Shown: positions 5,994-14,256, numbered from the stretch's first letter. The stretch is 14,353 nt of DNA from Oscillospiraceae bacterium (GCA_902765975.1 CACXBO010000060.1:1-14353); one strand, 5' to 3'. The notes: generated from the letters alone by a model not told the origin. Made by a program: numbers and translations.

Positions 5994-6024
5994 AAGCGGC
6001 GGACTCTACCGAGTCCGCCTGCTT
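5994..6024. terminator. Bidirectional terminator between lipoprotein and dapB
   Basis: GGCGGACTC and GAGTCCGCC pair perfectly over 9 bp around the loop TACC. After a one-base bulge the stem continues as AAGC/GCTT. T-rich tracts follow on both strands: TTTATTTT on plus, and TTCTTTTAT on minus. It lies 3 nt after the lipoprotein stop and directly abuts the dapB stop, so it serves both convergent transcripts, including the end of the long dnaN-to-dapB run. Confidence 0.9.
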
Positions 6025-6756
6025 TTATTTTACCATATCCTTCATATCGTAGAGACCGGCGGGCTTGCCGGAGAGGAAACGGGCGGCCTCGATCGCGCCC
6101 TCGGCAAACAGGGCTCTGTCGTAGACCTCGTGCTTCAGGGTGAGCGACTGGGTCTCAGTCGTCACAATGACCTCGTGCATTCCCGCGAGGTTGCCCATTC
6201 TGAGAGCTGAAACTCCGACGTCGTTCTTCTGCCTTTTCGCCATACCGCTTCTGCCTAAGACGAGATTCATATCCGGTCTCGCCTCGCGTATCGCTCCTGC
6301 GACGAGGAGGGCGGTACCGCTCGGAGCGTCGAGCTTGCGGTTATGATGCGCCTCGACTATCTCGATATCGGCGTCCGGGAAGGCCTTCGCGGTCTCTCTC
6401 GCCATCTTGCAGAGAAGGGCGATGCCGAGGGACATATTCGCCGAGAAAAAGAGGGGTATCTCCTTCGCTGCAGCTCTGACCTGCGCCTTTTCCGCCTCGT
6501 CGTGACCCGTCGTGCAGAGCACGAGGGGCTTTTTATTTGCGCGGCACCAGTCGAGAAGAGCCGGGGTAAGGCTGTGGTGCGAGAAGTCGATGACCATATC
6601 CGCTTCGCCCTTAAATTCGGAAACGTCCTTCAGTATCTCGCCGCCCTTTGAAAAGCAGTCCACCTTCGCCGCGAGCTCGAGATCAGCCGCCTTCACAACG
6701 AGGTCCGAGAGTATGCCGCCCATTTTTCCGAGCGCGCCGGTTACTATGACCTTCAT
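6025..6756 (-). CDS. dapB: 4-hydroxy-tetrahydrodipicolinate reductase DapB
   Basis: This 243-residue cytoplasmic enzyme carries out the second step committed to diaminopimelate and lysine, reducing the DapA product with NAD(P)H. The N-terminal Rossmann motif is GALGKMG (7-13). CTTG (81-84), SANMSLG (105-111) and EAHHNRKLDAPSGTA (135-149, with the catalytic-region His pair and the PSGTA substrate loop) match the family. Length is slightly below the roughly 250-270 of many DapB proteins, and nothing conserved appears missing. Its ATG overlaps the dapA stop as ATGA, with GAGGTGGG upstream inside dapA. It is the last gene of the cluster, ending at a strong terminator. Confidence 0.96.
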   Translation of the reverse strand: MKVIVTGALGKMGGILSDLVVKAADLELAAKVDCFSKGGEILKDVSEFKGEADMVIDFSHHSLTPALLDWCRANKKPLVLCTTGHDEAEKAQVRAAAKEIPLFFSANMSLGIALLCKMARETAKAFPDADIEIVEAHHNRKLDAPSGTALLVAGAIREARPDMNLVLGRSGMAKRQKNDVGVSALRMGNLAGMHEVIVTTETQSLTLKHEVYDRALFAEGAIEAARFLSGKPAGLYDMKDMVK

Positions 6757-7640
6757 ACCTCTATACCCACCTCGCGCATGGCGTTTCTCAGTCTCTCAAG
6801 ATTTGCCGGCTCCATCCTGGTGAGGGGGAGCCTCGCGTAATCGGAGGCGAGACCCATAAGATGCATGGCGGCCTTTGCGGGAATAGGATTGACCTCGCAG
6901 AAAAGCGCGTCAATGAGGGGCTTATACTTCATCTGAAGCTCCGCCGCGCCCTTAACGTCGCCGGCGAAGAAGCGGGTGGCTATCTCGCGGGTCTCGGCGG
7001 GGATGAGGTTTGACAGCACGGAGATGCAGCCCACGCCGCCCATGCTCATGATAGGCACTATCTGGTCGTCGTTTCCTGAGTACATGCTCAGCCTGCCGGA
7101 GACGCGGCGCATAGTCTCGACAACGGAGGAGATATCGCCGTTCGCCTCCTTGATGCCGCAGATATTCGGATGCGCGGCCAGCTTCTCATAGGTCTCGGGC
7201 CTAATATTGACTCCGGTGCGCCCCGGCACGTTGTAGACTATGAGGGGCAGGTCTGTGGCGTCGGCGATAGCAGTGTAGCTCTCGACGAGACCGCGCTGGG
7301 TACATTTGTTGTAGTATGGCGTTACGCAGAGAAGGGCGTCGGCGCCCGCATCGCGCGCCATCTTGGACATCTCAACGGCGTGATCCGTGTAGTTAGAGCC
7401 CGTTCCGGCGACTATCGGCACTCTGCCCGCCGCCTTCTCTGCCGAGAAGCGGATAAGCTCGATATGCTCCTCGTCCGTGAGGGTAGGCGCCTCGCCCGTG
7501 GTGGCGCAGATTATGAGAGCGTCGATCTTCGCCTCTATCTGCCGCTCGATAAGTCTCTCCATCGCGGCGTAGTCAACGCCCTTTTCGGTCATCGGCGTTA
7601 TCATCGCCGTGCCTATGCCTCTGAATACTTCTTTCTTCAT
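6753..7640 (-). CDS. dapA: 4-hydroxy-tetrahydrodipicolinate synthase DapA
   Basis: This 295-residue cytoplasmic aldolase condenses pyruvate with aspartate semialdehyde at the entry to diaminopimelate and lysine synthesis. The TIM-barrel signatures are present: TTGEAPTLT (47-55), the catalytic tyrosine in TPYYNK (107-112), YNVPGRTG (136-143, with the substrate-binding Arg) and GIKEANGD (162-169) with Lys164 as the Schiff-base lysine. The length is standard. The ATG follows GGAGGT with good spacing, 17 nt after the rnhA stop. No lysine (L-box) riboswitch is visible in that gap, so expression probably depends on the upstream transcript or an unseen promoter inside rnhA or gyrA. Confidence 0.97.
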   Translation of the reverse strand: MKKEVFRGIGTAMITPMTEKGVDYAAMERLIERQIEAKIDALIICATTGEAPTLTDEEHIELIRFSAEKAAGRVPIVAGTGSNYTDHAVEMSKMARDAGADALLCVTPYYNKCTQRGLVESYTAIADATDLPLIVYNVPGRTGVNIRPETYEKLAAHPNICGIKEANGDISSVVETMRRVSGRLSMYSGNDDQIVPIMSMGGVGCISVLSNLIPAETREIATRFFAGDVKGAAELQMKYKPLIDALFCEVNPIPAKAAMHLMGLASDYARLPLTRMEPANLERLRNAMREVGIEV

Positions 7641-7657
7641 CTTTCGTACCTCCGAAA

Positions 7658-8095
7658 TTAATTCCGATATTTTTTTATTTCCGCGACCGCGAGCTTGTCG
7701 CAGCGGTTATTATTCTCGTTGTCCGAGTGGCCCTTGACCCAGTGGAAGGTGACCTTGTGCGTCTGCAGCAATTCATATAGCTCCTGCCAAAGCTCCTTAT
7801 TCAGAAGCTTGCCGCCCTGTCGCTTCCAGCCGTTATCCTTCCATTTCTCCAGCCATTCGAGATTTATCCCGTTGGACACGTACTGGCTGTCGGTGTAGAG
7901 GTCGACCTCGCAGGGTCTGTTCAGCCTTTGAAGACCCTTTATAACGGCGGTAAGCTCCATCCGGTTGTTTGTCGAATCCGCTTCGCCCCCGACAAGCACG
8001 ACTTCTTTGCCGCCCGCCATAAGGATCGCCGCCCAGCCGCCAGGTCCGGGATTGCCGGAGCAGGCTCCGTCGGTGTAGATCGTGACTTTATTCAT
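7658..8095 (-). CDS. rnhA: Ribonuclease HI
   Basis: This 145-residue type 1 RNase H cleaves the RNA strand of RNA-DNA hybrids, such as R-loops and primers. The full catalytic set is present: Asp9 in YTDGACSGNPGPGG, Glu47 in NRMELTA, Asp69 in YTDSQYV, His123 in WVKGH and Asp133 in NNRCDKLA. It also keeps the basic substrate-handle region (WLEKWKDNGWKRQGG, about 81-95) seen in enterobacterial RNase HI. No N-terminal hybrid-binding extension is present. Its ATG lies inside the 3' end of gyrA (8-nt overlap), so it is probably translationally coupled to gyrase A. Confidence 0.97.
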   Translation of the reverse strand: MNKVTIYTDGACSGNPGPGGWAAILMAGGKEVVLVGGEADSTNNRMELTAVIKGLQRLNRPCEVDLYTDSQYVSNGINLEWLEKWKDNGWKRQGGKLLNKELWQELYELLQTHKVTFHWVKGHSDNENNNRCDKLAVAEIKKYRN

Positions 8096-10625
8096 TCTCC
8101 GCTCTCTCTTCCGTTATCTCTTCAGGCTCGGCTGCTTCTTCAGCAGCGGCCTTATCGGTGACCGTTACGGAGATGAGCTTCGCGCCCTCGCCGACGCGCA
8201 TGAGCCTTACGCCCTGAGTCGCTCTGCCGAGTACGGAGACCGTATCCGCTCCGGTTCTTATTATTGTGCCGTAGTCGGATATCATAAGGATATCGTTGCC
8301 GTCGTTCACTATCTTTATGCCCGCTATCTTGCCCGTCTTCTCAGTTACGTTATAATTCTTTATGCCGAGGCCGCCTCTGTGCGCCGGGGTGCCGTCCGCG
8401 CCCCTTACGTACTCGGAGACGGGCGTGCGCTTTCCGTAGCCGTTCTCGGTAACTGTGAGCAGCATGCCGTCCTCGGGAGCCGTTACCGCGCCGACGACCG
8501 AATCGCCGTCGCGCAGCCTTATGCCTCTCACGCCTCCCGCGACTCTGCCCATAACGCGAACGTCGTTCTCATTGAAGCAGATCGCAGAGCCGTTGCGCGT
8601 GGCGATGAGGATATTGCTCTCGCCTCTCGTCTCGCAGACGCTGATGAGCTCGTCGCCCTCCTCGAGATTTAACGCCCTTATGCCGGTCTGGCGGATATTC
8701 TTGAATGCAGAGGCGCTGAGTCTCTTCGCCGTTCCGTTTCTCGTTACCATTACGAGGGTCACTCCGTCCTCCTCCATCTCGCGGAAGTGGAGAATGGCGG
8801 TTACCTTCTCGCCCGGGTCGACCTGCAGCACGTTCACGATGTTAGTGCCCTTCGCGGTCCTGTTCGCGGCGGGGATGTTATAGCCCTTCTTGCGATAGAC
8901 CTTTCCGAAGTTAGTGAAGAAGAGGAGGAAATCGTGGGTCGAGGCGGCGAACACCGTTTCAACGTAGTCGTCCTCCTTGGTGCTCATCGCCTTGATGCCC
9001 TTGCCTCCGCGGCCCTGACTGCGGTATTCCGAGGCGGCGATACGCTTTATATAGCCGCCGTGAGTAAGGGTGAAGATGCACTCCTCCTCGTTTATGAGGT
9101 CCTCGAAGTCTATCTCCTCCTCGACGTCCTGTATCTCCGTTCTCCTGTCGTCGCCGTATTTATCGCGTATGGCGATGAGCTCTTCCTTCAGCACTGCGCG
9201 GAGCTTCGCAGGATCTGCAAGCAGCTCGTCGTAGTAGGCTATCCTCTTCTCAAGCTCGTCGTATTCCGCCTGAAGCTTCTCGCGGTCGAGGCCCTGAAGC
9301 GCCTTGAGGCGCATATCGAGGATCGCCTGAGCCTGAACGTCGTCGATGCCGAAGCGCTCCATAAGCCTCTCCTTGGCGTCGTCGTAGGCAGTTCTGATAA
9401 TGTGTATGACCTCGTCGATATTATCCTGAGCGATAATGAGGCCTTCGAGGATATGGGCGCGCTCGAGAGCCTTTTTGCGGTCGTATCTCGTTCTGCGCTC
9501 GATGACCTCCTCCTGGAAAACGATGTATTCCCTCAGCATCTCCCTCAGATTCAGAACCTTCGGCTGAGTCTGGTTGTTGACGAGGGCGAGCATGATGACC
9601 GAGAAGGCGGACTGCATCTGCGTCTGCGCGTAGAGCCTGTTAAGCACGACCTGGGCGTTTGCATCGCGCTTCAGCTCGATAACGATACGCATTCCGTTTC
9701 TGTCGGACTCGTCGCGCAGGTCGGATATACCCTCAAGACGCTTGTCGTTGACCTGATCCTTTATATTCTTTACGAGCATGCTCTTATTGACCTGATAGGG
9801 CAGCTCGTTCACTATTATCCTCGTTCTCTTATCCTTGCCGAACTCCTCAAACTCGGTTCGGGCGCGGACTACTATCCTGCCTCTGCCGGTTGCATAGGCC
9901 TGGCGTATCCCGTTCCTGCCCATAATAATGCCTCGAGTTGGGAAATCCGGTCCGGATATATGCTCCATAAGGTCGGCAAGCGTCGCTTCCGGATTATCGA
10001 GCATACATACCGCGGCGTTTATGACCTCCCGGAGATTGTGAGGCGGGATGTTGGTCGCCATACCGACTGCGATTCCGGACGAGCCGTTAACGAGAAGATT
10101 CGGAAAGCGGCTCGGGAGCACTCTGGGCTCCTTGCGGCTCTCATCGAAGTTGGGGTCCCAATCAACCGTCTCCTTCTCAATGTCTCTCAGCATCTCGTCG
10201 GATATGCGCTCAAGCCTCGCCTCGGTATAGCGGTAGGCTGCGGGAGGGTCACCGTCGACCGAGCCGAAGTTGCCCTTTCCGTCGATGAGCATATAGCGCA
10301 TCGAGAAGTCCTGAGCAAGACGGACGAGGGCGTCGTAAACGCTGGCGTCGCCGTGAGGGTGGTATTTACCGAGCACGTCGCCGACAGCCGTCGCGCATTT
10401 CTTATATCCTGCGGAGCGGGTAAGTCCCGCCTCGTACATTGAATAGAGTATCCTCCTGTGCACGGGCTTCAGTCCGTCGCGCACGTCGGGCAGAGCTCTT
10501 CCGACTATAACGCTCATAGCGTAGTCGATATAGCTCTTCTGCATCTCGGAGACGAGCTCCGAATTTGTTATTATCTGGTCCGGAAAGGCGATATCCTCCG
10601 GCTTATAGCTTCTGTTATGTGCCAT
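8088..10625 (-). CDS. gyrA: DNA gyrase subunit A
   Basis: This 845-residue breakage-reunion subunit of gyrase introduces negative supercoils together with GyrB. The winged-helix region has KPVHRRILYSM and KYHPHGDASVYDALVRLAQ, and the DNA-cleaving tyrosine is Tyr133 in AAYRYTEARL. A coiled-coil region spans about 370-490. The C-terminal beta-pinwheel has a GyrA-box variant QGRGGKG (537-543), which separates gyrase from ParC. An acidic tail (EEAAEPEEITEERAE) closes the protein. At the quinolone-bridge position equivalent to E. coli Ser83 there is Ala94; the acidic partner, equivalent to Asp87, is kept as Asp98. The ATG follows GGAGGGAGGA, 17 nt after the gyrB stop. Confidence 0.98.
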   Translation of the reverse strand: MAHNRSYKPEDIAFPDQIITNSELVSEMQKSYIDYAMSVIVGRALPDVRDGLKPVHRRILYSMYEAGLTRSAGYKKCATAVGDVLGKYHPHGDASVYDALVRLAQDFSMRYMLIDGKGNFGSVDGDPPAAYRYTEARLERISDEMLRDIEKETVDWDPNFDESRKEPRVLPSRFPNLLVNGSSGIAVGMATNIPPHNLREVINAAVCMLDNPEATLADLMEHISGPDFPTRGIIMGRNGIRQAYATGRGRIVVRARTEFEEFGKDKRTRIIVNELPYQVNKSMLVKNIKDQVNDKRLEGISDLRDESDRNGMRIVIELKRDANAQVVLNRLYAQTQMQSAFSVIMLALVNNQTQPKVLNLREMLREYIVFQEEVIERRTRYDRKKALERAHILEGLIIAQDNIDEVIHIIRTAYDDAKERLMERFGIDDVQAQAILDMRLKALQGLDREKLQAEYDELEKRIAYYDELLADPAKLRAVLKEELIAIRDKYGDDRRTEIQDVEEEIDFEDLINEEECIFTLTHGGYIKRIAASEYRSQGRGGKGIKAMSTKEDDYVETVFAASTHDFLLFFTNFGKVYRKKGYNIPAANRTAKGTNIVNVLQVDPGEKVTAILHFREMEEDGVTLVMVTRNGTAKRLSASAFKNIRQTGIRALNLEEGDELISVCETRGESNILIATRNGSAICFNENDVRVMGRVAGGVRGIRLRDGDSVVGAVTAPEDGMLLTVTENGYGKRTPVSEYVRGADGTPAHRGGLGIKNYNVTEKTGKIAGIKIVNDGNDILMISDYGTIIRTGADTVSVLGRATQGVRLMRVGEGAKLISVTVTDKAAAEEAAEPEEITEERAENE

Positions 10626-10642
10626 CTTATCCTCCCTCCGGC

Positions 10643-12610
10643 TCAGATATCAAGATTTGAGACGGTCTGCGCGTTCTTTTCTATCCACTGGCGGCGCGGC
10701 TCGACCTCCTCGCCCATGAGAAGCGAGAAGATATTGTCAGCCTCGATCGCATCGCCGAGGGTTATCCTTCGGAGAGTGCGTTTCTCCGGATCCATCGTGG
10801 TCTCCCAGAGCTCCTCCTTATCCATCTCGCCGAGGCCCTTATATCTGGATATATCCACCTTGACGTTGGGGTTATCTCCTCTCAGCTCCGCGCTTATCTT
10901 ATCACGCTCCGCATCGGAATAGGCGACTCTGTGCGTCTTGCCCTTTGTGAGCTTATAAAGCGGCGGTACTGCGGAGTAGACGTAGCCGTGCTCTATGAGC
11001 GGGCGCATATAGCGGAAGAAGAAGGTGAGAAGCAGAGTGCGGATATGGCTTCCGTCCACATCGGCATCCGCCATTATGATTATCTTATGGTATCTCAGCT
11101 TATCGAGATTGAAATCGTCGCCGATTCCGGCTCCGAGAGCGGCTATTACTGGCTGGAGCTTGTCGTTGCCGTAGACCTTGTCGGTCCTCGCCTTCTCGAC
11201 GTTCAGCATCTTGCCCCACATGGCGAGCACCGCCTGGAAGCGTGAGTCTCTGCCCTGGTTCGCGCTGCCTGCCGCGGAATCTCCCTCGACTATATATATC
11301 TCGCAGAGAGCGGGGTCCTTCTCGTTGCAGTCCTTGAGCTTTTCGGGCATACCGCCGGATTCGAGACCCGTCTTGTTTCTGACGGCCTCTCTCGCCCTTC
11401 GCGCGGCCTCCCTCGCTCTCGACGCCATCATGCCCTTGTCGATTACCGCCTTCGCCGCCTGCGGATTCTCCTCGAGGAATATCTCAAGCTGCTCGGATAC
11501 GATAGAGTCGACGAGAGTCCTTATCTCCGAGTTTCCGAGCTTCTGCTTCGTCTGACCCTCGAACTGGGCGTTGGTGAGCTTTACGGATATGACGGCTGAG
11601 AGACCCTCGCGGCAGTCGTCGCCGGAGAGCTTCTCATCGTCCTTCAGAAGCTTGTACTTGGCGCCGTAGGTGTTGAGCGCCCTCGTGAGAGCCGTTTTGA
11701 AGCCGGTCTCGTGCATTCCGCCCTCCGGCGTGAGGATGTTGTTTGCGAAGGATACGAGCATCTCGCTGTAGCCGTCGTTATACTGCATTGCTATCTCGGC
11801 GACGGAGTCCTCCCTGCCGCCGGACATATATATGACCTCGTCGTGAAGCGGAGTCTTGTTCTCATTCAAAAATTCAACGTACTGCCTTATGCCGCCCTCA
11901 TAGTGCATGGTCTCGGACTTGTGCTCCTCCTCGGGGCCGCGCTCGTCGGATATGGTTATGCGCAGTCCCGCGTTAAGAAACGCCTGCTCGCGCATGCGCT
12001 TATGCAGCACCTCATAGCTGTAGACCGTATCGTCGAACATCTCGGGATCGGGCTTGAAGGTGACCGTCGTACCTGTTCTGTCCGTCTCTCCGATTATTCT
12101 TATCGGCTGAGTTATCGCGCCGCGGGAAAAGCGCATCTCATATATTTTGCCGCCCTTATGCACCTGCACCTGCAGCCACTCGGAAAGGGCGTTAACTACC
12201 GAGGCGCCGACTCCGTGGAGTCCGCCGGAGACCTTATAGCCGCCGCCGCCGAACTTTCCGCCGGCGTGCAGAACGGTGAAAACGACCTCGAGCGCCGATT
12301 TTCCGGTCTGCTCCTGGATATCGACGGGTATTCCGCGGCCGTTGTCCGTTACCGTCACGGTGTCGCCCTCGTTTATCGTTACGGTTATGTCCGTACAGTA
12401 GCCGGCAAGAGCTTCGTCTATAGAGTTGTCAACTATTTCATAAACGAGATGATGGAGACCTGTTGAGCTCGTTGAGCCGATATACATTCCCGGTCTTTTT
12501 CTGACCGCCTCAAGCCCCTCGAGCACCTGGATCTGACTTGCGTCGTATTCCTGAGTCACTCTCTGGTTTATCTCCGTCATCTCGATGATCTCTGTGGTCT
12601 TATCTGCCAT
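10643..12610 (-). CDS. gyrB: DNA gyrase subunit B
   Basis: This 655-residue ATPase and Toprim subunit of gyrase has a GHKL ATPase domain with YEIVDNSIDEA (catalytic Glu58), TDNGRGIP (88-95) and GGKFGGGGYKVSGG followed by LHGVG (117-135). The transducer segment has QTKQKLGNSE (353-362). The Toprim domain has EGDSAAGSA (442-450) and DADVD (515-519), and the C-terminus is RRQWIEKNAQ...NLDI. It lacks the large insertion of proteobacterial GyrB, as is usual in Gram-positives. The N-terminus carries about 20 extra residues before the conserved YDASQIQVLEGLEAVRKRPG. Toprim differences are EGDSAAG in place of EGDSAGG, and Trp465 where E. coli has Lys447. The order remB-gyrB-gyrA and the GyrA partner argue for gyrase rather than ParE. 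Confidence 0.97.
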   Translation of the reverse strand: MADKTTEIIEMTEINQRVTQEYDASQIQVLEGLEAVRKRPGMYIGSTSSTGLHHLVYEIVDNSIDEALAGYCTDITVTINEGDTVTVTDNGRGIPVDIQEQTGKSALEVVFTVLHAGGKFGGGGYKVSGGLHGVGASVVNALSEWLQVQVHKGGKIYEMRFSRGAITQPIRIIGETDRTGTTVTFKPDPEMFDDTVYSYEVLHKRMREQAFLNAGLRITISDERGPEEEHKSETMHYEGGIRQYVEFLNENKTPLHDEVIYMSGGREDSVAEIAMQYNDGYSEMLVSFANNILTPEGGMHETGFKTALTRALNTYGAKYKLLKDDEKLSGDDCREGLSAVISVKLTNAQFEGQTKQKLGNSEIRTLVDSIVSEQLEIFLEENPQAAKAVIDKGMMASRAREAARRAREAVRNKTGLESGGMPEKLKDCNEKDPALCEIYIVEGDSAAGSANQGRDSRFQAVLAMWGKMLNVEKARTDKVYGNDKLQPVIAALGAGIGDDFNLDKLRYHKIIIMADADVDGSHIRTLLLTFFFRYMRPLIEHGYVYSAVPPLYKLTKGKTHRVAYSDAERDKISAELRGDNPNVKVDISRYKGLGEMDKEELWETTMDPEKRTLRRITLGDAIEADNIFSLLMGEEVEPRRQWIEKNAQTVSNLDI

Positions 12611-12635
12611 TTTGCCTTTCCTTTCACTTTTCCCC

Positions 12636-12893
12636 TCAGCTTAATGCCTCGATGCTGTTATCCGCTCTCTCCTTCAAGGTCGCCGACGATATCTGACTCA
12701 GATATACCATGCCGAGCCTTGAGAGCACGAAGCTCCTCGGAAGATCGCCCGAGGCGTTTACTATCCTTCCCTCTTTTTCGGCCTCGGAAAGAAGCCTTTT
12801 CGTCCATTTCGACTCGGAGGTATTGTCGAGGTCGAAGATACCGACGATGTCGTCCTCGTGAATAACGACGCTCTGTCCTACGTGGAGATACAC
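12636..12893 (-). CDS. remB: RemB-like DUF370 protein (YaaB)
   Basis: This 85-residue protein resembles Bacillus subtilis YaaB/RemB. Conserved features are MYLHVGQ at the N-terminus, DIVGIFDLDN (15-24), PRSFVLS and VYLSQISSATLKERA near the C-terminus. The family includes regulators linked to extracellular matrix and osmoprotectant genes in Bacillus; RemA is the DNA-binding paralogue, and the role of RemB is less clear. The position between recF and gyrB is conserved across Bacillota. The start is a GTG at 12891-12893 after GGCGGAG, which overlaps the recF 3' end by 16 nt. gyrB begins 25 nt after its stop. The family assignment is good; its function in this organism is not known. Confidence 0.88.
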   Translation of the reverse strand: MYLHVGQSVVIHEDDIVGIFDLDNTSESKWTKRLLSEAEKEGRIVNASGDLPRSFVLSRLGMVYLSQISSATLKERADNSIEALS

Positions 12894-14005
12894 TGTTCTC
12901 CGCCTCCGATCGTCCCGTTTTTGACCGTAAGCACTCTGCCGCCGGTCCGCTCCGCGATGACTCCGTCGTCCTCGCAGCAGGTTATGAATACCTGACCTCC
13001 GCCTATCCTGTTGAGTATGAAGCTTTGACGTCCCGGGTCGAGCTCAGAAAGAACGTCGTCGAGCAGGAGGATGGGATACTCGCCCATGGCGGAGAAATGT
13101 ATCTCCCGCTCCGCTAATTTAAGGGACAGAGCCGCAGTTCTCGCCTGACCCTGGCTTGCAAAGGAGCGGGCGTCCGCCCCGTTTATTTTTATTATCAGAT
13201 CGTCCTTATGCGCGCCCGTGAGGCAGAGCCTTGAGGCACGCTCCGCCGTTCTGTGGCTGAGCTGGTGCTCCATTATTCTCGGAAACAGCTCCGAGGCCGG
13301 CAGAGTCGGGTCTTCTATCGTACCGACCGTTTTATACTCCACCGAGAGCTCCTCGCCGCCGGAGAAGTCGGAGTGTATCCTCGCAGCCTCCGGACCGAGC
13401 CGCCTTGCGAAAACGGCGCGGTAATGTATGAGCTCGGCGGAGAGGCGCGCAAGCTGCTCGTCGTATTCATCCAGAAGCTCAAGAAGCCCCGGTTCCTCGG
13501 CGCTGTCGCGCAGTATCCTCGTTTTCTGCTCGTAAGCCCTGCCGAACAGATTCAGAGCCGAGGCGTATCTCGGCCTGAGCTGGCAAAGGGCCGCGTCCAT
13601 GAGCCTTCTTCTTGCCGAAGCTCCCTCTCTTATAAGCCCGAGATCCTCGGGACAGAAGAGCACGGCGGACATATTCTCCGAGAGCTCTGAGGCGCTTTTG
13701 AGCTTCACCCCGTTTGAGAGCATGCTTCTTCTGCCGAGACGGCGGAAAACTATTTCAGTAAGCCTCTCCCTGTCTCCTGCAAAGCCCTCAGCTCTTATCC
13801 TCGCCTCCGAACCCGTAAAGCCTATAAGCTCCTTATCGCTCTTGGCTCGGAAGCTTCTGCCCGCGCAGAGTATATAAAGAGCCTCAAGAAGATTCGTCTT
13901 TCCCTCGGCATTGTCGCCTATTATCACGTTAACGCCGGGAATGAACTCGGCAGATGCGTGAGAGTAGTTTCTGAAGCCCTCGAGCTCTATCGAATCAATT
14001 CTCAT
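12878..14005 (-). CDS. recF: DNA replication and repair protein RecF
   Basis: This 375-residue SMC-like ATPase loads RecA at gaps together with RecO and RecR. It has a Walker A motif GDNAEGKTN (30-38), the typical N-terminus IELEGFRNY, GAHKDDL (264-270, a variant of the usual GPHRDDL), the ABC signature region SFASQGQARTAALSLKLAE (281-299) and Walker B ILLLDDVLSELD (312-323). The length is normal. Its ATG overlaps the stop of the S4-domain gene as ATGA, and its 3' end overlaps remB by 16 nt. The position between the S4 protein and remB/gyrB is the standard oriC order in Bacillota. Confidence 0.97.
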   Translation of the reverse strand: MRIDSIELEGFRNYSHASAEFIPGVNVIIGDNAEGKTNLLEALYILCAGRSFRAKSDKELIGFTGSEARIRAEGFAGDRERLTEIVFRRLGRRSMLSNGVKLKSASELSENMSAVLFCPEDLGLIREGASARRRLMDAALCQLRPRYASALNLFGRAYEQKTRILRDSAEEPGLLELLDEYDEQLARLSAELIHYRAVFARRLGPEAARIHSDFSGGEELSVEYKTVGTIEDPTLPASELFPRIMEHQLSHRTAERASRLCLTGAHKDDLIIKINGADARSFASQGQARTAALSLKLAEREIHFSAMGEYPILLLDDVLSELDPGRQSFILNRIGGGQVFITCCEDDGVIAERTGGRVLTVKNGTIGGGEQCIST

Positions 14006-14256
14006 TCTAATTCCCGGGCTTCTCTTTCAACGGCGAAGAGCATGCCCGCAAACAGGACTCTGTCGCCGGCTCTGAGCTTCTTTCCTCTCTCGAGGCAAAC
14101 CTCTCCGTTTACTCTGACCTCTCCGTTCAGAATGACCTCCTTCGCCATACCGCCGGATTCGACCGCGTTTGCGAATTTGAGAAACTGGTCCAGCTTGATA
14201 AATTCCGTGTTAATTTTAATTATCTCAGGTTTTGCAATTTTCGCTTTAATTTTCAT
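14002..14256 (-). CDS. yaaA: S4-domain RNA-binding protein (YaaA/RlbA family)
   Basis: This 84-residue protein consists of little more than an S4 RNA-binding fold: IKLDQFLKFANAVESGGMAK (20-39), then VILNGEVRVNGEVCLERGKK and LRAGDRV. It matches the small S4 protein encoded between dnaN and recF in Bacillota, whose exact role is unsettled; B. subtilis YaaA has been linked to ribosome assembly. The ATG overlaps the end of dnaN by 11 nt, and the stop overlaps recF by 4 nt, so all three are probably translated in a coupled way. The identification rests on both motif and gene order. Confidence 0.9.
   Translation of the reverse strand: MKIKAKIAKPEIIKINTEFIKLDQFLKFANAVESGGMAKEVILNGEVRVNGEVCLERGKKLRAGDRVLFAGMLFAVEREARELE

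Noticed and set aside
7641..7657. Lysine (L-box) riboswitch ahead of dapA
   Set aside because: The gap is only 17 nt and is filled by the ribosome binding site; there is no room for the roughly 170-nt aptamer.
8787..10442. A 551-codon open frame on the plus strand, antisense to gyrA
   Set aside because: It lies wholly inside the unmistakable gyrA gene, has no ribosome binding site or recognisable motif, and its composition is what complementing gyrA codons gives when Leu and Ser codons that create reverse stops are rare.
11711..12466. A 251-codon plus-strand open frame opposite gyrB
   Set aside because: It lies entirely within the conserved gyrB ATPase region, with no start signals or motifs of its own.
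10643..12610. gyrB being parE
   Set aside because: It is followed by gyrA carrying a GyrA-box variant and sits in the recF-remB-gyrB-gyrA order; the conserved NVEKAR and C-terminal NLDI also fit GyrB.
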